This document shows positions 15,801 through 22,625 of a stretch of 22,748 nucleotides of DNA, piece after piece (positions within the stretch are counted from its first letter, which is position 1; each line of letters begins with the position of its first letter). A program made the position numbers and the translations under genes. The notes under the pieces were generated by a model. That model saw only the letters and a program-made list of their open reading frames with translations, made no database searches and had not been told where the DNA came from. Source of the stretch: UBA8401 sp041665525 (GTDB lineage Bacteria > Bacteroidota > Ignavibacteria > UBA10030 > UBA8401). The stretch is taken from contig JBAYIS010000044.1 of assembly GCA_041665525.1 (NCBI GenBank), positions 1 through 22,748 on the forward strand, in the 5' to 3' direction.

Positions 15801-17422
15801 TAACGGACAACGGCAAATACATTCTGCGATCCGTTGTTGGAAGTTCCCGCAGCAATAATCTTTCCATCCGATTGAAGTGCGATACTGTACACTTGGTCGC
15901 TGCTGGAGCCAACAGCCGTTGTTACTTTCCCATCTGTACCAAAAGTTTTATCTAATATTCCGCCGCTCGAGTAACGCGCTACCGCAAAGTATGTTTGTGC
16001 ACCGTCCCAGGCTGCACCGCCGGCAATAATCTTTCCGTCGGTTTGAAGAGCAATTGCATTTGCATATGAATCATTCAGCACCGGTGTTATGACTTTCCCG
16101 GTTCCCTGATTGAAGGTGCCATCTTCTGTACCATCGCTGTTATATCGGCGGATAGCGAAATCGTGATCTGTTCCGTTATAACTCGATCCCACGACGACAA
16201 TCTTATCGTCCATTAGTAGATCGATATCATTAAATAAATTGTAATCATTACCAATCTTTGTTGTATCAATTCCGTTCGTCGCGAATGTATTATCCAACGT
16301 TCCGTTGCTGTTGTACCGAAGAACAAGAGCAATACTGTTTATTCCATTGTCATAATAGCCTGCGACAACAATCTTTCCATCGGATTGGATAGCAATGCTT
16401 TTTGCTTCTTCATTTCGCGTTCCGATGTCCGTGGATACTATTCCGTCGCCGTCAAACGTCGGATCGATCGCTCCGGTACTATCCACGCGAATGAGGAGTA
16501 CATCATAATATGAGCCGACATTGGTATATCCTCCGACAACGATCTTGCCGTCGGTTTGGAGTGCGACATTATAAGCCTCCTCATAATCCGCAGCAACATC
16601 GATGACAACCTTACCTGTCGAATTGAACGATGTATCAAGAGTTCCGTTGGTATTGTACCGGAGGATAACGACATCTCCGTCCGAATGTCCGGCAACAACA
16701 ATTTTTCCGTCAGATTGAAAAGCAATTCCTTTTGCTTCTTCTCCGGTCACTGCAATGACGTTGATGACCTTTCCAGTGCCATTAAATGATGTATCCAATG
16801 ATCCGTCATTATTATATCGAGCAATAGCAAATTCACCGCTCAAACCATCATAGATGTACCCAACAACAACGATCTTGCCGTCGGATTGAATTCCAATATT
16901 ATAAGGCTCTTCGGAATTATAACCGAAATCAGTCGTTACAATACCGTCACTGTCAAATGAAGTATCAAGCGTGCCGTCACTGTTATACCGAACAACAGCA
17001 AAATCTTCATTGGCCCCATTATAGGTATAACCCGCCACAACAATTTTTCCGTCGGATTGAAGAGCAACACCTCTTACTTCATCGTCTCCGGTATTGATTG
17101 ATGTTGTTACTTTTCCGCTGTCGTTGAAAGTAGCATCCAGTGTTCCATTACTGTTGTACCGTACGACAGCAAAATCCTTATCAACTCCATTCTCGGAATA
17201 TCCTGCAACAACGATCTTGCCGTCGGATTGAAGTGCGACACTGTTTGCTTGTTCCCATGCTGATCCAATTGCCGTTGTCCGAGTTCCCGTTGCTCCAAAA
17301 ACGCTATCGATCGTTCCGTCTTGTGCAGTAAGCGTTGTCGTGATGAGGAGAATTGAGACAACCGCTGTTATCAACAGCATACCGCTTCTTTGCAGTGCCA
17401 AAAATTGTAATGGAATGCGCAT
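12884..17422 (-). CDS. Very large T9SS-sorted protein with delta-60 repeats and LamG domain
   Basis: A 1512-aa exported protein. The ATG at 17422 has GGGAG 8 nt upstream and opens a signal sequence (MLLITAVVSILLITTTLTAQ at about 15-34). Residues about 65-835 hold 14 delta-60 repeats of ~53 aa, each like LQSDGKIVVAGY ... FAVVRYNSNGTLDTSF, predicted to build one or two beta-propellers. The fourteenth repeat has lost the DGK core (TDDDIVVAG). Next come an uncharacterised beta-rich module (about 840-950), a LamG/concanavalin domain (about 955-1160, NALQFDGINDVVQVP), an FN3-like stretch (about 1317 on, LPVELFSLTASATSNGVELN) and the T9SS sorting domain (1430-1512). It starts 23 bp after the stand-alone receiver gene, so they may be co-transcribed. 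The molecular role is unknown; a surface adhesin or scaffold is inference. Confidence 0.9.
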   Translation of the reverse strand: MRIPLQFLALQRSGMLLITAVVSILLITTTLTAQDGTIDSVFGATGTRTTAIGSAWEQANSVALQSDGKIVVAGYSENGVDKDFAVVRYNSNGTLDATFNDSGKVTTSINTGDDEVRGVALQSDGKIVVAGYTYNGANEDFAVVRYNSDGTLDTSFDSDGIVTTDFGYNSEEPYNIGIQSDGKIVVVGYIYDGLSGEFAIARYNNDGSLDTSFNGTGKVINVIAVTGEEAKGIAFQSDGKIVVAGHSDGDVVILRYNTNGTLDTSFNSTGKVVIDVAADYEEAYNVALQTDGKIVVGGYTNVGSYYDVLLIRVDSTGAIDPTFDGDGIVSTDIGTRNEEAKSIAIQSDGKIVVAGYYDNGINSIALVLRYNSNGTLDNTFATNGIDTTKIGNDYNLFNDIDLLMDDKIVVVGSSYNGTDHDFAIRRYNSDGTEDGTFNQGTGKVITPVLNDSYANAIALQTDGKIIAGGAAWDGAQTYFAVARYSSGGILDKTFGTDGKVTTAVGSSSDQVYSIALQSDGKIIAAGTSNNGSQNVFAVVRYDTTGVPDNTFGSNGIVTTSIGSFYATAYGVAVQSDGKILLAGDANSEIVVVRYNSDGTLDTSFDSDGIVSTPVAGTYAEGKAIILQTDGKIVVVGNTDDGANSDFAVVRYNSNGSLDATFNSTGKASTAFGSNFDQAFAVAVQTDGKIVVGGNYSNGTNSDFAVARYNSNGTLDTTFSSDGKATTAIGSGDDDGKSIVLQSDGKIVIVGDTDNGADTDFGIVRFNSDGTLDSDFDGDGIVTTAIGSSYDRAYGVVLQTDDDIVVAGSANNESTSDFALVRYFSTSIPVITLSYSSTEFSEAVANDGSIDNASPITITLSGDTFTGSTNDNFVTGSKVTVSNLPAGLTAVVTRTSSTMLEITLTGNAAAHALADSVSNLTFTFQNTAFTGGNASSVINYAKNDLHISFTSPQPGNALQFDGINDVVQVPYSANFNPAVFTYEIWARVVGGEDTYRTPMSSRDYDGGVTVYGVHFYAAGNNNKWEGWIGKGVTGWSVITGTDIVEGEWTHLAQTYDGTTQRFYVNGVLQGSAVVPFLQNTNKDLTFGVTSDGLTFHLYGSIDEARIWNVVRTEQEIRENMHRTINPGTSNLVGYWQFSEGSGTTLKETNGYNGTLSNFDFDTTSGWVASTIPAATGTSASAASFTSGTANLGAVTVITTEAFDSTVNLTATELFAIPNTLPTGYASVISNKYYVVNVFSDTGTFTANLRINFGENFLDSRVDANPAGVKLFKRNSNSAGAWTEVGGAISANAATGDVTWSGITSFSQFAAVYEETALPVELFSLTASATSNGVELNWSTATEQNNYGFEIEKSRSQKSEFKSQNTTETWSKAGFVEGSGTTNSPKQYSFTDKNLNAGKYSYRLKQIDRDGKYQYSQAVEITISGAPKEFALEQNYPNPFNPSTVISYQLPVNSHIALKVYDVIGREVATLVNEVKEAGSYSATFDASQLSSGIYFARLQSGDKVQLKKMVLMK
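13332..13366. repeat. In-frame heptamer array, unit GACTTCT
   Basis: Five 7-bp units of the type GACTTCT (GTGTTCT, GACTTTT, GAATTCT, GACTTCT, GACTTCT), read on the minus strand as AGAAGTC. They encode the SRSQKSEFKSQNT stretch that separates YGFEIEK from WSKAGFVEG. The position matches that of the unrelated ACTGATG array in the neighbouring gene. Confidence 0.7.
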
Positions 17423-17445
17423 GATGATCTCCCGATTGGTTAATA

Positions 17446-17778
17446 TTAGAGTAATTGATTGAGTTCAGATAAATTATCTTTCGTTACAAATCCCGCTCTT
17501 AACGATTTTGCTTTTAATCGAAACGCAGAGGTATTATGACTGGTGATAAAGATGATCTTTGTTGATGAATCCATTTTCAAAATCTCTTCGGATGCAGTAA
17601 ATCCGTCCATCCCCTTCATTTCAATATCCATCAACACAACATCAGGATAGAATTGCAAAAATGCAGACACGGCATCTAAGCCGTCCGAACATTCTAATAC
17701 GGTATCAGTCTCTTTGCATGCCACAGCACGAATCATTTCCCGCATGCCGGCATTATCATCAACAATCATGAATTTCAT
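17446..17778 (-). CDS. Stand-alone response regulator receiver domain (CheY-like)
   Basis: A 110-aa single-domain receiver protein with no output domain. It has the acidic pair D7-D8, predicted phosphoacceptor D51 in VVLMDIEMKG, switch Thr79 (FITS) and the conserved Lys100 (FVTKDN). All key residues are present, so it should be phosphorylatable, but the C-terminal helix is short compared with CheY (about 125 aa); it ends at LSELNQLL. It could act in a phosphorelay or through protein contacts. No kinase is directly adjacent; the NarL regulator and kinase genes at 18177-21865 lie upstream beyond the octamer array. It is followed after 23 bp by the delta-60 gene. A trio of TACGTA palindromes lies 84-111 bp upstream of its start. 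Confidence 0.88.
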   Translation of the reverse strand: MKFMIVDDNAGMREMIRAVACKETDTVLECSDGLDAVSAFLQFYPDVVLMDIEMKGMDGFTASEEILKMDSSTKIIFITSHNTSAFRLKAKSLRAGFVTKDNLSELNQLL

Positions 17779-17861
17779 CTGTACAATGCTTTCAGGCAGT
17801 TTGTTTAGATTACATTTGAAGTAATAACGGAGAAAATGGTCGGGGAAAGAATACGCAGTAG

Positions 17862-17889
17862 TACGTAAATCTCTACGTACCAGTACGTA
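17862..17889. promoter_or_regulatory. Three TACGTA palindromes, candidate operator
   Basis: TACGTA occurs at 17862-17867, 17874-17879 and 17884-17889, with spacings of 12 and 10 bp, about one helical turn each, upstream of the stand-alone receiver gene (start 17778). Regularly phased palindromes in a promoter region suggest a binding site for a dimeric regulator. NarL-type proteins sit nearby, but which protein binds, if any, is not shown. Confidence 0.4.
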
Positions 17890-17920
17890 TGAAAGGATAA
17901 ATCGGTTGGAGAAATTAAAT

Positions 17921-18160
17921 CATCGGTTCATTGGATCATCGATTCTTCGGTTCATCGGTTCATCGGTTCATTGGTTCATTGGTTCATCGGTTCATTGGTT
18001 CATCGGTTCATTGGTTCATTGGTTCATTGGTTCATCGGTTCATTGGTTCATCGATACAATGTTGCATTGATACAATGATTCAATGATGCAATGACTCAAT
18101 GATTCAATGTTGCAATGACTCAATGATTCAATGTTGCAATGTTGCAATGATTCAATGATT
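17921..18160. repeat. Octamer tandem array, 30 units of 8 bp in two opposed halves
   Basis: Exactly 240 bp split into thirty 8-mers without any insertion or deletion. Units 1-17 (17921-18056) are mostly CATTGGTT or CATCGGTT. Units 18-30 (18057-18160) are mostly CAATGATT, CAATGTTG or CAATGACT. The reverse complement of CAATGATT (AATCATTG) shares TCATTG with the first-half phase GTTCATTG, so the halves are imperfect reverse complements and could pair as a long hairpin. The array lies 16 bp past the stop of the NarL regulator (18177) and about 140 bp before the stand-alone receiver start. It is not coding: stops occur in every frame. Confidence 0.92.
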
Positions 18161-18176
18161 TTTTAAAGTATTCGAA

Positions 18177-18839
18177 TTACAGCAGGTGTTTTACATCCAA
18201 CGAGAATTTATAGAGGGCGTTTGGTCCGTGGAGATTTAACTTCTGGCAGATATTGTTACGGTGTGTATCAACAGTACGGGGAGAAATGAACATTGCCTCG
18301 GCGATCTCTTTGCTGGACTGTTCAAGGGAAATCAGTTTTAGGATTTTTCGTTCTCCTGCGGTTAATTGGGATAAACCGAATTGTTCTTCAGATCGAAATT
18401 CCGGCTGGACATTCCGACGGACAAGATGTCCTGATAGCGTTGGAGTGATATAGTGCTTCCCTTCACGGACATTTTTCAACGCTTCAACAATTTCGGTCGC
18501 CGCACTCTCCTTCAGCACATATCCCATCACTCCGATCTCCATCGCACGGGAAAACATATTCTCCGTATCATACATCGTTAAGATAATGATGCGGACTGGT
18601 AGTTTTCTCTTTCGTACTGCTTCGGCTACCTCCAACCCATTTAATTTCGGCATGTCGATATCCAGCAGCGCGATTTCCGGCTTATGTTGTTCGATCAATT
18701 GCAGCGCACTTTCACCATTGTTCGTTTCGGCAACGATACGGAAACTTCCCTCTTCTTCAATCATTTCCTTCAATCCTCTTCGCATGAGCGGATGATCATC
18801 GGCAAGAAGAATCGGAGTATGTATGGTCTTTTCACTCAT
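18177..18839 (-). CDS. NarL/FixJ-family response regulator (REC + LuxR-type HTH)
   Basis: A 220-aa DNA-binding response regulator. The receiver domain (about 8-125) has D14-D15, predicted phosphoacceptor D60 in LLDIDMP, the switch Thr in IILTM and the Lys of YVLKES. The LuxR-type helix-turn-helix (about 157-215) starts LSQLTAGERKILKLI and includes SSKEIAEAMFISPRTVDTH. Its ATG overlaps the kinase stop by 4 nt (ATGA), so the two are translationally coupled and form a cognate pair. It resembles the regulator at 230-889 along its whole length (ADDHxxMRxGL, DIDMPxxxG, GVxGYVLK, STKEIAE/SSKEIAE), suggesting that the two pairs are paralogues. The octamer array begins 16 bp past its stop. Target promoters are unknown. 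Confidence 0.93.
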   Translation of the reverse strand: MSEKTIHTPILLADDHPLMRRGLKEMIEEEGSFRIVAETNNGESALQLIEQHKPEIALLDIDMPKLNGLEVAEAVRKRKLPVRIIILTMYDTENMFSRAMEIGVMGYVLKESAATEIVEALKNVREGKHYITPTLSGHLVRRNVQPEFRSEEQFGLSQLTAGERKILKLISLEQSSKEIAEAMFISPRTVDTHRNNICQKLNLHGPNALYKFSLDVKHLL

Positions 18840-21800
18840 GCGTGTTTGTGAATCGGAATGGTAATAGTAACTACTGTTCCCGAACCTTCGGTGGATTCGA
18901 TGGAAAGGGAACCCTGCAATATACGAACTCGCTCGGTCATTCCTGCAAGCCCTATGCCGTGGCGCACATTTCCCGGAACATATCCCTTCCCGTTATCTCG
19001 GATCTTCAAGATGATCATTTGCTGATCCACCGTGAGCAGAATAGAAATTTCCGAAGCTTCGGAATGTTTCTCAATATTGCTCAACGCTTCCTGCAGGATG
19101 CGGATCAGATTGATCTCGTTCTCTTTGTTGATCAATCCGTCGATCTCATCCACTTCTGCATGGAGCGTTTTTCCGGACACCTCACGGATATTCCCCAGCA
19201 TGGAACGAATCGTTTCCGTCAATCCCAACCGGTCCAGTTCCGGAGGTCGCAGATTATGAGAAAGTGTACGGACCAGTTTTAGAATGTTCGTCGCTCCATC
19301 GGAAATCTGTTCCAGCTGACGTTTTTCCTTTGTTTCGTCACCGACCGTTTTTAATCCCATAATCGCTCTGTTCTTTATCACCAGCAACTCCTGCCCCAAC
19401 GAGTCGTGCATTTCTTGCGCAATGCGTTTCCGTTCGGATTCCTGGCTTTCAATAAGCAGCTGCGAAATTTCCTGCTGCCGGAGCTGTTCCTTTTTCAGTT
19501 CTGTCACACGCAGATAGTAGATGATCGGTCCGGTCGAAACGAAGAGAATCACTATGATCGAAATGAACCACCAGGTCTTCCAGAACGGCGGAAGAATCAC
19601 TAAGACGATGGAAGATTCTTGTTCGTTCCATATCCCGTCGCTGTTGGAAGCTTTCACTTTGAACACATATTCACCGGGATCGATGTTCGTGAATGTCGCT
19701 GTCCGCGACGTTCCGTTGTTGATCCACCCTTTGTCGAATCCTTCCAGGAAATATTTGAACCGGTTTTTCAACGGTGCGGTATACTCCAGTGCAGCAAATT
19801 CGAACGTGATCACATTGTCCATATGATCCAGCACGATCTTCTCCGCGTATTCAATCGGCAAGCTCAGGCGGGTAGAATCTGTTTTAAATGAAACTGATTT
19901 GTTGAAAAGGCGGAAATCGGTAAACACAACATGGGGAGTGGACCAATTCACCGTAATGTCGTTAGGATAAAATGCATTATAACCATTGACCCCGCCGAAA
20001 TACATCTTCCCGTCCGGTGCTTTGTAATATTCTTTTCTGTTGAATTCATTACTCTGCAGTCCATCGTGCACATCAAAGGTCCGCATCGACCGGGTGCGGG
20101 GATTGAACTTCACCAATCCTTTGTTCGTACTGATCCACAACTGATGTTCATTATCGGCAAGAATGCCATACACGGTATTGTTCGGAAATCTCTCCCGTTC
20201 AGTGATGGAGGCGAATGTCTGCGTCATTCGGTCGAATCGGTTCAATCCACCGCCATCCGTCCCTATCCAAAGATACCGTTTCGGTTCGTTTGGATCTTCT
20301 AATATAGACAAGACGTGATTGTGACTGATCGCTGTCGTATCGTACGGAACATGCCGGTACCATCGTTTTTTCTGAGTATCGGAGTGATACTCCAGCAAAC
20401 CGTTCGTCGGCGTTCCAAACCACATCACACCGTCTTGTGTTACATAGGCTGTGGTGATATCCGTATATCCGGACGTGTTGCGTCCGGCAATCGAGTCGGG
20501 ATATAACTGTTCATATTCGAACAGTTCATTCCGACCGGTGAATTTCACTAATCCGCTGTTCCTGACAATCCAGATCGTGTGATTGCTGTCCCGAAGAATG
20601 AACTGCGGTGCATGATACTTCCTGTCTATGGTGTTCTTCGGAACAAGTGCATACTCATCAATTGATCTGTTGCTGTCAATGCGCAGCACATACGAGTCCG
20701 TTGTAGGAATAAAGGCTCCTGATTGGCGATCGCGGAATGGTATCTTGAATTCATTCCCCCGCATCACCATATCAAATGCATTTTCTCTCTGCTTCTTTCT
20801 TGTGAATACCTTAATTAAAGAGTATTCCTTGGCAAATGCTTCCAAAAGGAAATTCCCCTCCCGCTTCCCAAACTTGTCCGTGCGGGGATTATACATGATA
20901 ATCCCCCAACCGGCCGTTCCGACCCAGATATTATTCGAGCGGTCTACCGCAAAGCCATTGGAGACTCGTTCATCCGTGAATTCAGCAATCATTTCCGCAT
21001 TCATCGCTGCCGGATTAATCCGAATGACATGATGTGCAGTGGTTGTCCAGAGTTGCCCGTGTGCATCGTAACGGATCTGGCCAAACCAATAAAAATTATT
21101 CTGAGGAGTAGCAGTGATCACCCGCCGGACTGTCGTACCGGTATAAACATCTATTCCCGTCCGGTGACTCACCCACACACGGCCGAGCGAATCACAAAAA
21201 AGCGATGAGATTTTGTTCAGGACATTCCCTTCGGCGGAAGAACGGTCGACTCGCGTCACCCTCCCCTGGTGATCGATAATGCTGATTCCTTCGGCAGCGA
21301 CCCAAATGTTTCCGTTGAGATCTTCCGTTACATCGGCGATGTTGTCGCTGTGTAATGATCGGTTGTTCGTCGAATCCGCTCTGTACTGTTTCCACAAACC
21401 GTTGCGCGGATCGAACATGTTCAATCCTCCCCCCGAAGTCCCTGCCAGAACTCTACCATCCTTCATCACCCGAATAACCGTGCAATGATTATGACTGATC
21501 GAATTCACATTCTGAGGATCGTTCTCATAGTGGGCGAAGTTGCTCTGTTTCGGATCGAACTTTTGGAGACCGCCGCCGGCTGTCCCGATCCATAGGATAT
21601 CCCCTTCTCCCTGATGAATAGATGTTATGGTATTATCGGAGATTGATGTCGAATCGATGTTATCATGACGGAAGATGCGAAACGAGTATCCATCATATCG
21701 ATTCAGTCCATCCTTCGTGCCGAACCAGAGGAATCCTTTCCTGTCCTGATGAATGGCGTAGATATAATTCTGGGAGAGACCATCGTTGATCGTAATCCGC

Positions 21801-21865
21801 CTCAACGGAGTATGTTGAGCAAAGAGGAGGAGAGGGAAAAAAATGGCAATGCGAAGGAGATTCAT
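18836..21865 (-). CDS. Propeller-type sensor histidine kinase (Reg_prop, Y_Y_Y, HisKA_3, HATPase)
   Basis: A membrane kinase of 1009 aa. The frame stays open to 22216, but the ATG at 21865 opens a clear signal peptide (MNLLRIAIFFPLLLFAQ), whereas upstream codons fall in intergenic repeat DNA, so I start here. Order: periplasmic Reg_prop propeller (about 20-680) with FLWFGTKDGLNRYDGYSF, ILWIGTAGGGLQKFDP and QLWISTNKGLVKFNP; a Y_Y_Y domain (about 687-745); a membrane helix (about 765-785); HisKA_3 with phosphoacceptor H820 in AQEMHDSLGQELL; HATPase_c with ILQEALSNIEKHSE, DNGKGY and GIGLAGM. Size, domain order and active-site positions closely match the kinase at 882-3908 (H817). It overlaps its regulator gene by 4 nt. 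The signal it senses is unknown. Confidence 0.93.
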   Translation of the reverse strand: MNLLRIAIFFPLLLFAQHTPLRRITINDGLSQNYIYAIHQDRKGFLWFGTKDGLNRYDGYSFRIFRHDNIDSTSISDNTITSIHQGEGDILWIGTAGGGLQKFDPKQSNFAHYENDPQNVNSISHNHCTVIRVMKDGRVLAGTSGGGLNMFDPRNGLWKQYRADSTNNRSLHSDNIADVTEDLNGNIWVAAEGISIIDHQGRVTRVDRSSAEGNVLNKISSLFCDSLGRVWVSHRTGIDVYTGTTVRRVITATPQNNFYWFGQIRYDAHGQLWTTTAHHVIRINPAAMNAEMIAEFTDERVSNGFAVDRSNNIWVGTAGWGIIMYNPRTDKFGKREGNFLLEAFAKEYSLIKVFTRKKQRENAFDMVMRGNEFKIPFRDRQSGAFIPTTDSYVLRIDSNRSIDEYALVPKNTIDRKYHAPQFILRDSNHTIWIVRNSGLVKFTGRNELFEYEQLYPDSIAGRNTSGYTDITTAYVTQDGVMWFGTPTNGLLEYHSDTQKKRWYRHVPYDTTAISHNHVLSILEDPNEPKRYLWIGTDGGGLNRFDRMTQTFASITERERFPNNTVYGILADNEHQLWISTNKGLVKFNPRTRSMRTFDVHDGLQSNEFNRKEYYKAPDGKMYFGGVNGYNAFYPNDITVNWSTPHVVFTDFRLFNKSVSFKTDSTRLSLPIEYAEKIVLDHMDNVITFEFAALEYTAPLKNRFKYFLEGFDKGWINNGTSRTATFTNIDPGEYVFKVKASNSDGIWNEQESSIVLVILPPFWKTWWFISIIVILFVSTGPIIYYLRVTELKKEQLRQQEISQLLIESQESERKRIAQEMHDSLGQELLVIKNRAIMGLKTVGDETKEKRQLEQISDGATNILKLVRTLSHNLRPPELDRLGLTETIRSMLGNIREVSGKTLHAEVDEIDGLINKENEINLIRILQEALSNIEKHSEASEISILLTVDQQMIILKIRDNGKGYVPGNVRHGIGLAGMTERVRILQGSLSIESTEGSGTVVTITIPIHKHA

Positions 21866-22049
21866 GGGCTTTAATGTAAGAAGAAAGGGAACTTTTTCGC
21901 AAGCCGCAGAAGTGAATATTTCGTTTTTGGAGAAGAAATGAACCTTTCGTATATTCGATAAAGAACGGTGATAGTCAACCTGTGCGAGTCGAAGGATAAT
22001 CACAATTTGTTCGCTTAGGTCATTGAAATGAATTAAAAAGCGATCACCA

Positions 22050-22102
22050 GTCATCCTGAGTAAGGCCGGCATTTTTTCTTGAAGGCCGCATCGAAGGATG
22101 GC
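22050..22102. repeat. GTCATCCT/AGGATGAC palindromic element, copy 1
   Basis: Starts GTCATCCTGAG and ends CGAAGGATGG, a decayed form of the AGGATGAC end seen in copy 3. It is one of three copies, one per tandem unit. Confidence 0.55.
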
Positions 22103-22140
22103 CAAAAAAATAGCATTAGTAATGTAATAAAGTAGCAATA

Positions 22141-22239
22141 CCTCCGCCGAGGTGGTGCCCCGCCAAAGGGCATGTAGCGAGGCGGGATGTCGTCCCGACA
22201 TAGAATTCCATCGCAAGGTCGGGACTCCAGAATTGGCAG
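22141..22239 (+). pseudogene. tRNA-Leu 5' fragment interrupted by a 72-bp insert, copy 1
   Basis: CCTCCGCCGAGGTGGTG (22141-22157) matches the 5' flank and first 12 nt of the functional tRNA-Leu. A 72-bp insert (22158-22229) follows, then GAATTGGCAG (22230-22239), which is where the tRNA D-loop sequence resumes. The rest of the tRNA (anticodon arm, T arm, acceptor 3' side) is absent, so it cannot make a tRNA. Confidence 0.7.
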
Positions 22240-22287
22240 CAGTATTTGTTCGCTGTAACTAATGGCATGGATTAAAAACGAACGCTG

Positions 22288-22339
22288 GTCATCCTGGGTA
22301 AGGCTGAAATTTTCTTGAATGTCGCACCGAAGAATGACT
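22288..22339. repeat. GTCATCCT/AGGATGAC palindromic element, copy 2
   Basis: Starts GTCATCCTGGG and ends AGAATGAC, one mismatch from the perfect arm. It is the most diverged internally of the three copies. Confidence 0.55.
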
Positions 22340-22379
22340 CGCGAAAATATAAAATAGGTTTAGTCATAAAGAAGTAATA

Positions 22380-22476
22380 CCTCCGCCGAGGTGGTGCCCC
22401 GCCAAAGGGCATGTAACGAGGCGGGATGTCGTCCCGACATAGAATTCCATCGCAAGGTCGGGACTCCAGAATTGGC
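22380..22476 (+). pseudogene. tRNA-Leu 5' fragment interrupted by a 72-bp insert, copy 2
   Basis: Same organisation as the copy at 22141: the tRNA flank and head at 22380-22396, a 72-bp insert at 22397-22468 (differing from copy 1 only at GTAACGAG versus GTAGCGAG), then GAATTGGC at 22469-22476. The upstream 40 nt are essentially identical to the flank of the functional tRNA. Confidence 0.7.
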
Positions 22477-22526
22477 GAAATGATTTTTTCACCTTAGTCA
22501 ATAGAATGCAATACAAAGAGGCGTTG

Positions 22527-22579
22527 GTCATCCTGAGTAAGGCCGCCATTTTTTCTTGAAGGCCGCATCGAAGGATGAC
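22527..22579. repeat. GTCATCCT/AGGATGAC palindromic element, copy 3
   Basis: Perfect terminal arms GTCATCCT (22527-22534) and AGGATGAC (22572-22579), about 45 nt upstream of tRNA-Leu. The internal sequence TTTTTTCTTGAAGGCCGCAT is shared with copy 1. Confidence 0.6.
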
Positions 22580-22625
22580 TCACGATAATATAAAATAGGT
22601 TTAGTCATAAAGAAGTAATACCTCC

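Noticed and set aside
17921..18160. Octamer array as a CRISPR array
   Set aside because: Units are 8 bp with no unique spacers, and there are no cas genes in the window.
21866..22216. N-terminal extension of the kinase to 22216
   Set aside because: It would translate the tandem repeat and insert DNA, and would bury the clear signal peptide starting at 21865.
22158..22229. 72-bp insert as a tRNA intron
   Set aside because: The downstream tRNA body is missing in both interrupted copies, and the site is in the D-loop rather than the anticodon loop where bacterial tRNA-Leu introns sit.
22364..22549. 61-aa minus-strand ORF across the second tandem unit
   Set aside because: It is a reading of the 72-bp insert and its flanks with no start signal or family resemblance.
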